Source: Aquatica leii (taxonomy: Eukaryota > Arthropoda > Insecta > Coleoptera > Lampyridae). From it: a DNA stretch of 64,000 nt. Positions 1 to 11,243 of this stretch are shown here, piece by piece. The stretch covers positions 260,025,177 through 260,089,176 of the forward strand of contig CM069432.1 of assembly GCA_035610365.1 (NCBI GenBank). Direction: 5' to 3'. The stretch's first letter is position 1. Every line of letters begins with the position of its first letter. The position numbers and the translations under genes were made by a program. Below the pieces are notes generated by a model, which searched no databases, was not told where the DNA came from, and was given only the letters and a program-made list of their open reading frames with translations.

Positions 1-782
1 TTTCTTCAGAAATCCCCATTGAACCACCAGAAGTATCCAACATTAATTTCACAGAGGAAACAAATATGAAGAAAAGTGAATCCACTCAGAATTATAACCA
101 ACCCAGTTGCTCATTTGGTGAAACTCTTCAGATTATTTCTCCAAAACCCACCCGTCCTAAGCAAACTAAACGGGTAGTAAGAAGAAAAGAGACTTCGAAA
201 ATTCTGACAAGCACTCCTGTTAAAGATGCTTTGGAAAGACAGGAAGAAGACAGAAAGAAAATTGTAAACCAAAACCAAGAACCGAATTACAAACAAACAA
301 GAAAATCAAAATTGTGAAATCAAAACCAAATCGAAAAGAAATGGAAGCCAGCACAAGCAAGATACAAGATGAAAGCAGTGAAGAAAGTGATTCCGCTTCT
401 GATGTTGATTGTCTGTACTGTGTTAGCAAATACAGTGCAAGTAGAGGCGGAGAAGGGTGGATACAGTGTCAAGGATGCAGAAACTGGGCACATGAAAAGT
501 GTGCAGGGATAGATGACTTTGAGGACGAATTTCTGTGCTTAATTTGTAATAACTAAAAACCGGTCTTTTTGCCCCAAACTGTGGGGCATAGAGGACCGAT
601 GCAAAATTAATTTTAAGCTGTTTCTTATAATTATTGTGTTAACAGATCTGAATAAAATTTGTTTTATTATTCAATACACATTCTATACTTAACTATGACT
701 ATACAGTTTTCTTTATTTTTATTAAGGGAAACAAAATAGTACCCAAAATGTCTTAAGGGGTCCTCTTTGCCCCGTCTTCCCC
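1..782 (+). mobile_element. 3' end of a pogo-type DNA transposon
   Basis: The window opens inside a pogo/CENP-B-like (Tc1/mariner superfamily) transposon. The C-terminal coding part ends at 556, followed by an AT-rich tail. The end near 753-782 reads, on the reverse strand, GGGGAAGACGGGGCAAAGAG, a GC-rich terminus of the kind found as an inverted repeat; an internal copy of the GCCCC/GGGGC motif lies at 568-596 just after the stop codon. A TA dinucleotide at 783-784 immediately after the terminus fits the TA target duplication of this superfamily. The 5' end lies outside the window, so the element cannot be checked for completeness. The boundary is inferred from motif and TA only. Confidence 0.7.
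3..556 (+). pseudogene. pogo-like transposase C-terminus with PHD-like zinc finger
   Basis: This is the C-terminal part of a pogo/jerky-type transposase. Reading from base 3, a serine/lysine-rich tail contains the motif LTSTPVKDALE, which is common before the zinc finger in insect pogo proteins. Around 300-315 the frame shifts. The new frame encodes an acidic linker (ESSEESDSASDVD) and a Cys-His finger: CLYC, then GWIQCQGC, WAHEKC and FLCLIC before the stop at 556. Such fingers resemble PHD domains and occur at the end of many insect pogo transposases. The DDE catalytic domain lies upstream of the window. The frameshift suggests a dead copy, although an intron at this point cannot be excluded. 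Confidence 0.75.
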
Positions 783-784
783 TA

Positions 785-2600
785 TGTGTTATAATTTGAA
801 GCGGAATAGTATAAGAAGAATAATTTTGAACCAGAAAACTTTCAAAATAAGATTCAAAGATTAAATGCTTTGGTTTTTGCGCATAAAGTTAATTAACTAA
901 TTTTTAATCAGAATGTCTAAATATTTTATGCTTAATATAACAGAAAAGAATCGTGTTTATTTAAAAAATAACCTTCTTAGATAATATATAAGAACATTAA
1001 AACGTAAACATTAAGAAACTAAAACGTCGTGTTCTGCGCAATCAAATAAGAAAAAAATCAATAATAATAATAATAACAATAGAAAAAAATACAAGAAAAC
1101 ACAACAAAACTGTTAACTCAGAACAAATGTTTATTATAATTTTAAAAAAATAATGTAATTTTACTATTTACAAAAAAAAATGTCTTAATATCCTTCACTT
1201 GAAACTGTCAAAAAAAGCCGATAAAATTCTAAAAAGTAAGTCGTCTGCACCTTTAAAATTTTCCGCTCCCACGCCTTTTCCACGACACTTAAAATTCGAA
1301 ACAAATCGATTTTAGAAATACAAAATTTCTAAACGTTTTCAATTGCGTTTAATGAAGGCATTTTGTGTGCGGGATAATAAAGATGGAATATGTGGTCGAA
1401 CGTTTAATTTGGTACGTTTCGAAACAATACAGAATATTTAGTTAAAGCTTGAATTACTCTTGGTAGTGCGCACACATTAATCCTTGAAGCGAAAGATCCA
1501 CTGTATTAAAACAGGGACTTAGTCGGATTTGCTTTGACAGTCACTTTGAAGTGCACCCAATGAATCTTTGTCACAATTGATGATTTAACTGGAAAATCGA
1601 AACGAGCTTCTATAACAAACAGTACTTACGTACGAAAATATTCATAGAAACGCATAAAAAAGTGCTCTTTATTCCGTCACACAGACACAAACTCGTGTTC
1701 AAAAAGGTAGAAATAATAATGAGAGCGCAAGCAATAATGTCATTCAACAACACTTTCGGTAATGAACCGAACCGGGTAAAGCAGACGGCAGCAAATCCAA
1801 GCAAACTGTCAATGGTTCAACGAGTGTTTCAAATACACACTCGCATTGGCTATAGTTGTCGTGCACACATGCATGTAAACATTATATAATCACATTGTGA
1901 TTACTGTTCCACTTTTCTATTTCGTACCCATCAAATCCAGTACTAAGCCTCAATTACCACCCTACCTACCCAATTATCTATTTTTGGAATTTAACACCTA
2001 TGTGACACAATTTACTTGCGCTTCATGCTTTTTGCTTCTACGCCCACTTTTCTCTTTATTTACTTACACACGCGACTAAAACACACCTTTTTTACACCAT
2101 CTATTAATATTTTTAAAACATTAAATACTTTTAATAGCATTTAATTTATAATCGACTCTTTAAAAAAACGTTGCCTTATGTTTAAACTTATAATTGACAG
2201 AGGCATACGGTAAGCCATAATTCCTGTGAATTTTACCATCAGCTCCAATTTAACCATTTAACTATTACATATGCTTTTACAAAATTTCATTTTTACAGTA
2301 TTATAAATTATAAAAAAGTTTATTAGTGAAGAATTGAAATTTCAAATTTATCTACATATACTATATTGAAACTACATCATTTGATTATATATGATATTGA
2401 TATAATTTAGGTTAAATTCATTCGAGTAACCGCTTTGTGGGAAATGTAATAATTTAAGTATCAATCAAAACTAAGTTGGCTATTCAAAATTAATAACAAA
2501 ACTTACAAATAGTGTTTTGTTCGTTTAATGACTTAACAAATATAATTTTACACAACTAACGCCCTCTAAAGTATACAATATGCATTATATTTTCTTTATA
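785..2600. other. AT-rich stretch without a recognisable gene
   Basis: No coding similarity was recognised on either strand, and the short reading frames here (for example 1662-1889) show no family motif. The sequence contains A/T homopolymers and a short AAT-type simple repeat near 1060-1080. It is probably intergenic or intronic. Confidence 0.5.
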
Positions 2601-3289
2601 ACGATGGTAAAAACGTTTAGATGAAGATATTGATGAGTCAAAAACTAACGAATTGGATTGTCGGTTAGTTGCAACTCATTCAGAAAATTGGTACTCCAAG
2701 TGAAAATTTCAAGTCAATCCGAGGAAAAGCATTGCGTAGTGAAAAATTACCATCAAAACAGCATGAACTTACTTTCAGGGAACAATTAGCTGAGTTGTAA
2801 AGACTCTAATTTATCAGAAACCATCAGCTATATTGAACAAAGAATTTGTAAAAAAACGGAATCGAAATCTCATAACAGTGAAATGCCTTTTGCGCGAAAC
2901 GTTGCATCGAGTTTTTATTTGAAACCAAAATATTGATACAGCCTTTTATAACAAATGTTAGACATATCTCAGTTAAAAGTAATGGATTACAACTGATTTG
3001 CACGGTTCAACTGTGGAGGTATGAACCTTAAAGATAAACTTTCTACAGTCTTAGAAATAAAATTAAAATAATAAATCAAATGCATTCATTTTGAAATATT
3101 AAGTCTTACGCTGATGGTTCGTAGTTCAGGTTTTATTCAGACGACCAACCAAAACTTAGTGGCATTTTCCTTAGTAGTGTTCATGATATAAAATCTCTAC
3201 CATTTTTACTTTAGCATATTATATTTCAGAATAAAAACAACAATATTAAATGCAGAGACAAAACTAAAAATCTTCACTACCATCGTAAA
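2601..3289. other. unrecognised possibly once-coding stretch
   Basis: Plus-strand fragments between about 2660 and 2900 (for example a piece reading QKPSAILNKEFVKKRNR) look like eroded coding sequence, but I do not recognise the family. It lies directly upstream of the Penelope-like remnant and could be its 5' part or a separate dead element. Confidence 0.3.
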
Positions 3290-3539
3290 AGCGAAGGTTT
3301 CCACGGCCCGAGTCTATACTAAAATAAAAACTTCTACAAAGTTTGACGAGTTTGTCGTGGAGGTTTAGGAAAAGATATTCATAGAGATTGTTAATGTATG
3401 TGTGTAGGTTTTCCATCGGTGCTATCGAAGGGTTTGAATTTCGTTGTTGCTCCTAACCTATTCCTAAAGAAGACATCTATGTACTGTTGAGTCTTCGATA
3501 AGACGTCTTCCTCGCCAAAGCTCAGATCCTATTCGTGTT

Positions 3540-4340
3540 CGCACTGGCAAATCTTAAATCATCTAAAGTTCCTAAATCCAACATTTCTAAGTCGGAAGAG
3601 TTAGCTTTGAAAAATCTTCGTAGTAACCACGTTACCATGTTCTCCCAGTCGACAAAGGCAACGGTACTGTCGTTTTGAGCCAAACTAATTAAGCATTTTT
3701 ATTTTGTTAGAAAAAACGTCTTTTAACTCAAAATTCCACTTCAAAGACTGAACGTGAGGTCAGCCAAATCATCAAATCTTCTAATCTACTTCCTAAAACC
3801 AAACGTCAACCTACCCTCTCAGATCCGAACTCGTCTATACGGACTTTCCTAAATTCACACACAAGGTATACCTCTGCGACCTATCGTTAGTACTATCCAA
3901 TCTTCTACTTACAAACTAGTCAGGTTTTTGTCCAAGATTCTTTGCAAATTTACCTCTTTTCACATTCTCAACTCTCACTATTTTATTCAACGTTTGGAAC
4001 CTATAAAGCTTGAACCCCTGGACCTTCTTGTGAGTTTTCATGTCACTTCACTTTTTACGAAGGTTCTTGTTACAGATTCGCTTATCATTACACAGATTTT
4101 GTCTCACCATGGCAAATATTTGAGCTTGGTTCTTCTTATTGAAAAGTGTTTATCGTCAATTTACTTCTAAACGGATGACAAGTTTTATAAACAAGTTTCG
4201 GGTGACGCTATGTGTTCTTTTTTATCTTCTGTTGTAGGTTGTAGGTTGGAACCCTTTAAAACGCATGCATTGGAATCATCAATATTAAAACCTAAAGTCT
4301 GGTTTAGGTATGTTGACAACACATTTATTGTTTTGTAATC
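3540..4340 (+). pseudogene. Penelope-type reverse transcriptase remnant
   Basis: Pieces of a Penelope-family RT are spread over three frames. The segment ELALKNLRSNHVTMFSQS (near 3600) aligns in sense with the upstream conserved block. The motif-A aspartate is replaced by histidine (SFHV for SFDV), and the catalytic YVDD reads YVDN. Both losses of catalytic acidic residues, together with frameshifts and stops, show the enzyme is dead. In intact relatives this RT primes from a nick made by the attached GIY-YIG nuclease. Confidence 0.8.
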
Positions 4341-4459
4341 CGAAATGGACGTTTTTACCTTACAGTCATAAGGTAATAGACCAAACAAGGAAACATCTTT
4401 GTAAAAATGGTATCAAACCCATATTCAACTCGACAGGTATATTAAATTCTTTCTTCATA

Positions 4460-4725
4460 TGGTTTAGTCTACATCGGTGAAACTGGTCGTTCTGCACGCA
4501 TTCCAGAACATGGTCATACATACAACTATAAGAAAAAGGTCTGCTGTTGCTGAACATCATTTTACCACAGGTCACAACATAGATTTTGATAACGCTTCGG
4601 TGAGCAAAAAATCTCCATTCTTTGTCAATAGAAAAATCAGAGAGAGCATAGAGCATAGAAACACCCAAATAACTCCAACGTGACCACGGTTTTGAATTTT
4701 CGCGGTCAACCACCACAGCAATACT
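4460..4725 (+). pseudogene. GIY-YIG endonuclease remnant of the Penelope element
   Basis: The stretch begins with LVYIGETGRSARI in one frame, the YIGxTgRs signature of GIY-YIG nucleases. It continues in frame at 4477-4683 with KRSAVAEHHFTTGHNIDFD, then SPFFVNRKIRESIEHRN. This order (AVAEH...GHxIdF...R..RE..EI.K) is the C-terminal end of Penelope-like polyproteins. The reverse-strand frame 4366-4716 is only its antisense shadow. Confidence 0.85.
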
Positions 4726-4805
4726 TTTTCTTTATATACGGAAACTACTATTTCTTAAGTCACTTCTATAGAGTTTAGAATCTGGCTTGGTTGACAAGTC
4801 AATTA

Positions 4806-6296
4806 CAATCGACTCTTGATATTTCAAACTACTTTATAAAACGAAGTAATTGTTAGGTTCCTGTATAATAGTTGAAACTTCTATACAGTACACAAAAACG
4901 GTCACGTTCACAGTTTAATTAATATTCGATTTCCTGCGACATTATTAGGTTTGCTTTTGTTTCGAAATGAGTCCTAAAAAGTAAAACTACTTATCGATTT
5001 CGAAGAAGAAGAAAATTATCGAATCTGGAGAGAGAGGGAGCAAGAAAACTGATATGCCAAGTAATTCAATATTCCTCAGAGTACTCTTTCAACCATATTG
5101 AAAAATAAAAACAAAATCTGTGCTGCATCGTACAATAAAGTAAGGAAACGAATAACTAAGGATGAATTTCCTCACCTCGAAGGAATTTGTTTAGACAGAG
5201 TAGGGGACAAACATCTGTATTAGCCGAAATTTGCTGAAAGAGAAGGCAAAAGAGTTTGAAACTAATCTGAGCATCCAGAACTTTGTGACAAGGATGGCTT
5301 ACGAATTTTAAGAAGAGGAATAGTGTTATATTCAAGAAAATTTGTAGTAAAAGTGTTGATGAAACTGTATACTCAAATTGGGACAGCAAAGTACAAACCT
5401 TGATAAAAGACTTTTTTCAAGTCGTTACCTGACAAAACTGTAACTTTCATGATGAAAACTGTTTTGGTGGGAAGCATAGTAAAGATAGGTTAACAGTTTT
5501 ACTTGCAGCTAACTTGGACAATTCTAAAAAGGTTAAGTTTCTTGTCATAGGAAAAGCTATAACGCGAAATGGTTTAAGAGAATAAAACCATTTCTTACCA
5601 CCTATCATGCTAACAAAAAAACTTGGATGACTACAGAACTATTTAATGAAAGGTTGTTATCACTAAACACTGACATGAAAAACAACACCGGAGTATCCTT
5701 CTATTTTTAGACACTACTTGGAAACTACAGACCAAGGAATTATTCATAATTTTAAGATGTTCTACCGCGAGGAAGTACTTTACGAATAGACACAGCATGT
5801 AGAGCACCAACAATTGTCAACTGTTTCAAAAAAATCCAGTGTTGCAAAGAATGTTGATGATGTAATTCAAGAAGAAGATGAAGCAGAAGTGGAAGGCGAC
5901 GTCGAATATAGTGTAAATTTGGACCAGTATGTGGAAGTAAATGAAGATATTGCTGTATCGGAACCTCTTAGCGATGGAGAAATTTTGTCTGCTACGAATA
6001 CGAAAGAGAACAAAGAAGAAAACGATGACGACGACAATTCGGAAGCTTTGCAAGCGGTGACTGTCAAGTAAGAGCGTTATTTGAGACATTATAAAATTTC
6101 TGTCTTTAATCGACGTTGATAAGACAGCTTTTTAAGCACTCTTTATGCTTAAAAAACCGTTGATCGAGGTCAGTTATTCAGTTTGAAGCAGACAAAATTT
6201 CAGTAAATAAAAGGCAATTTTTTCACTTTCAGCAATTCGAACTTTTTATTTATATCAAACCTCTATTTATTTCGAACTCTTGTCGGGAGTTGACTG
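4806..6296 (+). mobile_element. decayed Tigger (pogo superfamily) element nested in Penelope
   Basis: The element interrupts the first of two ~105 bp Penelope repeat units, whose halves continue at about 4769-4803 and 6301-6370. Ends are imperfect inverted repeats: CAATCGACTC at 4806, and CAGTCAACTC read inward on the reverse strand from 6296. TA precedes the 5' end (4804-4805); at the 3' end the expected TA has apparently mutated, as CA follows. The transposase reads on the plus strand from 4968. Confidence 0.7.
4968..6071 (+). pseudogene. Tigger-like transposase pseudogene
   Basis: Opens with MSPKK followed by a KKKIIESGE segment, the usual start of the CENP-B/Tigger helix-turn-helix. Middle fragments include LPDKTVTF, KHSKDRLTVLLAANLD, KFLVIGKA and ANKKTWMTTELFNERLLSL. 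Near 5720-5765 TTDQGIIHNFKMFYR corresponds to the conserved QPLDQGVIxNxK region. The tail at 5814-6071 is open and acidic (EEDEAEVEGDVEY). Stops and frameshifts interrupt the DDE domain. The family catalyses cut-and-paste transposition at TA. Confidence 0.85.
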
Positions 6297-6469
6297 CAGC
6301 TAACTCTGTAGTGGTTCTTTGTTAGATTACTGTTTGTTTCTTCAGTTTATCGATTTCTTTCTTACCTTTTTAGGAGTTTAGAATCTGGCTTGGTTTACAA
6401 GTTAATCATCTAATTCTTCAGAGGTTTTTAGTTAGATTTCGGTTGCTTGTTGGAGTTCTTGGATTTCTT

Positions 6470-6525
6470 TCCGCCCTGATGTCGCCCCTTACGAAAGTGG
6501 GCAAAACGTTGGCAACTTCGGTTAC
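6470..6525 (+). ncRNA. hammerhead-ribozyme-like remnant in Penelope terminal repeat
   Basis: CTGATG at 6476-6481 is followed by a short stem (CGCCCC pairing with GTGGGC around an ACGAAA loop), then AAAAC at 6503-6507, then GTTGGCAAC (a GUU/AAC mini-stem), then TTC. This is the order of a type I hammerhead (CUGAUGA, stem II, GAAA, short stem III, cleavage site), a motif reported in Penelope-like elements. The core is damaged: U replaces the A of CUGAUGA, A replaces the first G of GAAAC, and one stem III pair is broken. It is probably inactive. Confidence 0.45.
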
Positions 6526-6560
6526 AACATTAACCCGAAAAAAGTTCTCATTTTAGTAAA

Positions 6561-9456
6561 GACACTTTTCATTGACTATTAATTAATTTTTTTTAATGTT
6601 TGTGATTAAAATGGCATTGCCGTTAAAAAATATGGTGGTAGGTACATATTTTTATTCAAACCATATCGGGTCAAAATGAAAGCGACAAAATCTATTGAGT
6701 TACGTACCACAAACGTTTATTTTAGTTACATTATCTTAATTAAAATTTTTGAAAGAATTATTAATCGATCTGTGACAAGTGATTTCTAGCTCATTTACTC
6801 TTTCCATTAGATATCTGAACACAAAGCAACTGACACTAAGTCGTCGAGTCTTTTGATCTAATCACTTGATCTAATAGTGATACCACTACTCAAAATACAA
6901 GCGTTAGATATTTTTTTGTCATGAAACGTTAATTATTTTGGCAACGTTTGAAAGAGTTTACGCGTACAAACGAGATATTTAGAGAATGTCGGCGAAACGT
7001 AATTTATGGCAAAGCGAGTCCTATAATTTGGCGCGTAATGAAATTAATAAAGACATTAGAATGATTTTTGTAAGAAAGTTAAGTTGGAAGTGAGCTAAAG
7101 GGGGGCAACAAATAACATTCCCTCCGACATATTTCGCACCTCAGTTCATAATGAAATAGCTACAAAAACCGAGAAACCAGTGTAATCCAGGTTCTGGCAT
7201 GTTGAGCAGACAACACGAGCGCAATAAATATAGAAATAAGAAAATTTCATTAACGTCATCTTAAGGTGAATTTATACTTAGCAATTTCCGAGTACCCGGG
7301 CTTACTAAGCGACATTGCCTAACGTTTTAATAAGCGAAACTTTGCACCGCTAACGTAGATTATATTATTTAAATGAATTTTAATTCGACGTGCAACGCGC
7401 TAACAAAAGGCCAATTACTGTCGGGAGATTTTGTCGGGATTATTGCCAGTGATATTGTTTCACTGCGCTAGCGGTTATGAGTGCGCATAAAATAAACCGA
7501 TTCGTCATTATTACCCTTTTATCATATCATTGCACTTCATCGACAATCACACACAGTAAAAACCTATTTTTATTACATAAATTGCTTATTGATTTTGCGC
7601 CATATTTAAATTGCTCCAGCTTAAACAAATTCATTATATGTATGTAGATAACACAACAAACAGATAAAAGCAATAATAAATGTAAGCACAGCGCAAATAT
7701 AATTACAATTACATTTTCGTCCCCGACTCCGTCCCGCGGCGCAACGTCCAACACCGCTGCGGCCTTTTAGTGCGCTCCCGCAATTATTTTTCAAAAACTC
7801 GACGTTACCGCATTTGTTTATAAACGCACGCCTACTACGACTAATTAAAATGCCAATCATGAAAGAATCCGATCTACCTGGAAACAAATGGATCTTCAGA
7901 AACAAAGAAACAATTAAATGTGTAAATTACAAACAGAAATCTTGTTCGAAATGAAAAATTGAGCCCAATGAAACGTAACGCGAGTGAAATATCGTTTCTG
8001 TTGTTTCACGTTTTGAGTTATTTCTTTTTTTGGCAATTATACCTCTTGGAAGTAATAAGTTGGTTCAGAAAGGTCTGACCGACATCGAAATCGGTCCAAC
8101 TTTGACCTGCAGTGATATATTTACATTTTTTTGTTGGAATCGAAAAAAAAACTTGCTGGAAACGCAAAATACATTAATCATCTAAACGAAGCGGCTTTTG
8201 TTTTATTTATAAATTTAAAATTTGCAATTCTTCGTTGCAACGGAGCGTTAAAAGGGTGTTAAAACTGCCACTGTTTTGCTTGGAAATGACCGCTAGAAGA
8301 TCAAAGGGTTTCGACACATCAAGGCGTGAAACAAATAGCCAGTAAGCCGCCATTGTGACACAAATGAAGTTTGAATATTTAAGCGAGATATATACATACA
8401 GTCCCGCCCTATCGCAGTTAAATCGTAGATAGAATCCACTAGATAAATTTTACTTAGACTGCAATTACAGATCTAACTACGATTAAAATAAACAAAAGAA
8501 TCGCGTAAATGCGACTCTTTTCATTGATGTTTGCGTTTCATTTGTCAGTTTAAAATCTCTGAATGTGAAAGAATAACTAGAAACATTAAAAATGCTTTTC
8601 TTTTGCTATTTCCGTATAAATGCACACGTTTTACAAAAGGTTCGCATTAATAGAAATGCATTTCCCAAAAAAAAAATAAACAACACATGCAATAGTCTCC
8701 TGAAAAATGTATTAGAAACAACTTGATTTCCAATGACAGAAAATGCAATAATTAAATTAGTTTCTGTTTACATCATTTTTTAGTCTCATTAAGTGTAAAC
8801 CGTATTTTATGATTATTTGTGCATTAAATGTAAATTGATTGTATTGTAAAATCCTTTACGGTGCGGTAAAATGAGCACTAAATTTTAGGCTTTGAAAAAT
8901 ATCTAAAAAGTATGTTAATCAGATAATACTAAACTTTATACAAATAAATGTTACTGTACATTATATTTAATAATATAAATGTACAAAAACAAAAAGAATT
9001 TTGAATTTATATTTTAATTTTAAGAAATGCACCATCTCGTGATAACTATGTCAATTATGATTACAGTTCGCTATTTACAGCTGTCAAGTTACCGGTGATT
9101 TTAGATTGTACAATTAAAAGTGGGGCATTTTAGCATTTCATTTGTTTTTAATACTTTTTTTATGTCCACTGGGATCGGTTTTTTAAACAAAGCTGGCGCA
9201 CTGTAAAATACCACTTACATCCACTCAATTGTCAATAACTATTTCCTAAGTGAATAAAGTTGCTTGAACTGTTACATATTCTAGTTTAATTCCATAGTAC
9301 ATTTTAGGTATTTTTAACTAAAAGTATTAAAATGTAGAATACTATTTATTATCTTATTTTCTTGCGTCTATTTTGTTTTAGTTGGTGATGTTCTTCTCAG
9401 CTGCCTATCGCATAGTTTTTAGATTTATAGGTCCTATAGATTCTTATCTTTACACA
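6561..9456. other. noncoding stretch, nothing recognised
   Basis: No protein similarity or RNA gene was recognised. Somewhat less AT-biased DNA at about 6960-7480 and 7700-7870 has no coding signature. It could be intron or intergenic DNA with regulatory elements, but no site can be assigned. Confidence 0.4.
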
Positions 9457-9458
9457 TA

Positions 9459-10668
9459 CATGGTGTTAAAAAAAAGAGTGTAAAATTCTCAAGGAAGTAG
9501 TAGTATGAACCAAAATAAACAAAAAAGTCTTAACAAACATGATGTTTTGTGAAATAAACATTAAGTATTTGAGTTCTCTTGTCAGTGCACAAGTTTTCGT
9601 TTGCTATGACTGCTTACTCTAACGCAGAATTAGCCAACATACATTTCATGTATGATCGTGCGAATGGGTTTGTCACCAAAACGCAACGTCTTTCTTCTCT
9701 TATCCAAATTTCCAGATTCGTTCACATCGTATGTTTGGAAGAATTCACCAAATATTGCATGACACCGGTTCATTGAGCAAACAGTGTTATTTATCCGGAA
9801 GACCAAGGTCGGTATCTGCTCCTAGAGCAGAAGAAAAAGATCTAATACGGATAGAGCATAATCCGGGAACGAATGTGCGGTGAATATCAGCTGAAGTAGG
9901 AATTAGTGCTCTACTTGTTCGGAAAATTTGCCACTGCTTTATCCATGCCATGTACAACGAGTTGATCATCAAGCAGGTTTGGTTTTTTGCTGCTGGTTTT
10001 TACACAACGATGCATGTTTGAACAGACGAAAATGTCCATGCAATGGAATCTGGACATCAGAGGCGTTTCTCGTTAAATATTTGGATGGGTATTACAGGCG
10101 ATATGTTTCTAGGCCTTATTGTTATATCATACCAATTAACAGACACTCATTTAGACCAAATGTCAGAAATGTAGTACCAACAGCATAGTGTTTCAGCTCA
10201 TTTTTCGATTGCGTTAGAGAGCTTTTAGACCAAACTTTTTCTCGTAGATGGATAGAAAAAGACGGACCTGTTGCCCACAAGATTTAAACCCTTTAGATTT
10301 CTTTTTTTGAGGATATTTAAAAACAGTAGTTTATGGTACTCCTGTAAATAGTCTTAAGGGACCGCAGCTACAAATTTATCAAAAACGCTAACAAATCCGA
10401 GACAGTGCGAAGGTTTTACAAAGAGAGAGACATACCTGCTTGGAAATGAATAGATGGCATTTGAGCATCTTACTTGGTTCTATTTATTTTTACTAGAAGC
10501 TTGCTTTGTTTGGACATAATGAATAAGTAATAAAATAAAAGTTTCAAAAAAAAATCTTCCATATATCCGAAACCGGATTGGGGACCCATGTTTATTAAGA
10601 CTTGTTTGTTTATTTCGGATTATACTACTACCTCCTTAAATATTTTACACTCTTTTTTCAACACCCTG
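9459..10668 (+). mobile_element. complete, inactive mariner-like element with ~80 bp TIRs
   Basis: The left end (from CATGGTGTTAAAAAAAAG, 9459) and the reverse complement of the right end (CAGGGTGTTGAAAAAAGAG, ending at 10668) match for about 80 bp, including AGTAGTAGTAT and AAATAAACAAA blocks. TA flanks both ends (9457-9458 and 10669-10670), the Tc1/mariner target duplication. The interior holds one degraded transposase gene in the same orientation. At ~1.2 kb the element has a normal full length for mariner, so it was probably autonomous once. Confidence 0.88.
9579..10460 (+). pseudogene. mariner-like transposase with DUF4817-type N-terminus, broken
   Basis: The N-terminus (SNAELANIHFMYDRANGF, near 9615) matches the insect mariner group whose first helix-turn-helix reads like [AD]MHLxYGRAxGN, often labelled DUF4817. 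Later fragments in shifted frames include a piece like LYPCHVQRVDHQAG (near 9935), matching LHPYHLQRVQGL, and CPQDLNPLDFFF with GYLKTVVYGTPVNSL (10270-10350), the third catalytic region. Multiple stops and frameshifts make it non-functional. The second mariner element near 61 kb belongs to the same group. Confidence 0.82.
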
Positions 10669-10670
10669 TA

Positions 10671-11110
10671 TAGGTGATCCATTAGTTTTATTTACTCTTA
10701 GACTGTTGTAAACAATTAAGAATGTAAATATGTATTGTATTGAGTTTCAATAAAGATTAAATAATTAGACATATGTAAAACACAAAACATTAAGTTTTGG
10801 TAAATGAAAAAATTTCTAAAATATAATTAATTCCATTTTCTAGTGATTCTAATTGATTCTAAGAACATAGTGGTATAAACGGCTACTGTGATAGTAACTT
10901 TTCAACAATTACTATACGAATCCTATAACAACTTATACGCTTTTGAAAAAAACTGTAGCACTAATAATGAGAGTACGGATAAAGATGCACAGATGAGCGA
11001 ATAGGGATTAAAAATAATCGATGTGTCAGCGAAAAAACTATGATTCTTACATTAAAATGACTTACAGATACTATCAGGTTTAGTAAAAGAAGGACCCAAA
11101 ATAAAAAAAC
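10671..11110. other. no feature recognised
   Basis: AT-rich spacer between the mariner-like element and the Harbinger-type MITE. No coding or structural signal was noted. Confidence 0.4.
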
Positions 11111-11113
11111 TTA

Positions 11114-11240
11114 CGGCCGATTCCACCAACACGACTTAAACTTAAGCAATGCTTAAAAACAATCGTTGCTATGGTTTTAACAATTGTATCTCAGTTTTTA
11201 CACTTTGCTTAACTTTAAGTCGTGTTGGTGGAACCGGCCG
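11114..11240. mobile_element. 127-bp MITE with TTA target duplication (PIF/Harbinger-like)
   Basis: The left end starts CGGCCGATTCCACCAACACG, and the right end read inward on the other strand starts CGGCCGGTTCCACCAACACG. The match continues through GACTTAAA and TTAAGCA for about 36 bp with two or three mismatches. TTA stands directly outside both ends (11111-11113 and 11241-11243), which fits the 3-bp TWA duplication of PIF/Harbinger elements. There is no coding capacity. High arm identity and an exact duplication suggest a fairly young insertion. Confidence 0.88.
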
Positions 11241-11243
11241 TTA

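Larger units (their letters stand above)
3290..6560 (+). mobile_element. decayed Penelope-like retroelement, interrupted by Tigger
   Basis: Translated fragments in order match the Penelope-like element layout. Near 3595-3670 an N-terminal RT segment resembles the family's ADKGNATVVL region. At 4030-4070 LVSFHVTSLFTKV corresponds to RT motif A (LVSFDVxSLFTxVP). At about 4300-4335 VWFRYVDNTFIVL corresponds to the YVDD motif C. At 4460-4700 there is a GIY-YIG endonuclease. The 3' section contains two copies of a ~105 bp unit beginning with the same GAGTTTAGAATCTGG sequence (4769 and 6373) and ends with a hammerhead-like motif near 6476-6519. Frames change repeatedly and stops are frequent, so the copy is old. 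A Tigger element is inserted at 4806-6296. Confidence 0.8.

Noticed and set aside
4366..4716. 116-residue minus-strand open frame
   Set aside because: It is the antisense of the GIY-YIG remnant, which has clear sense-strand motifs.
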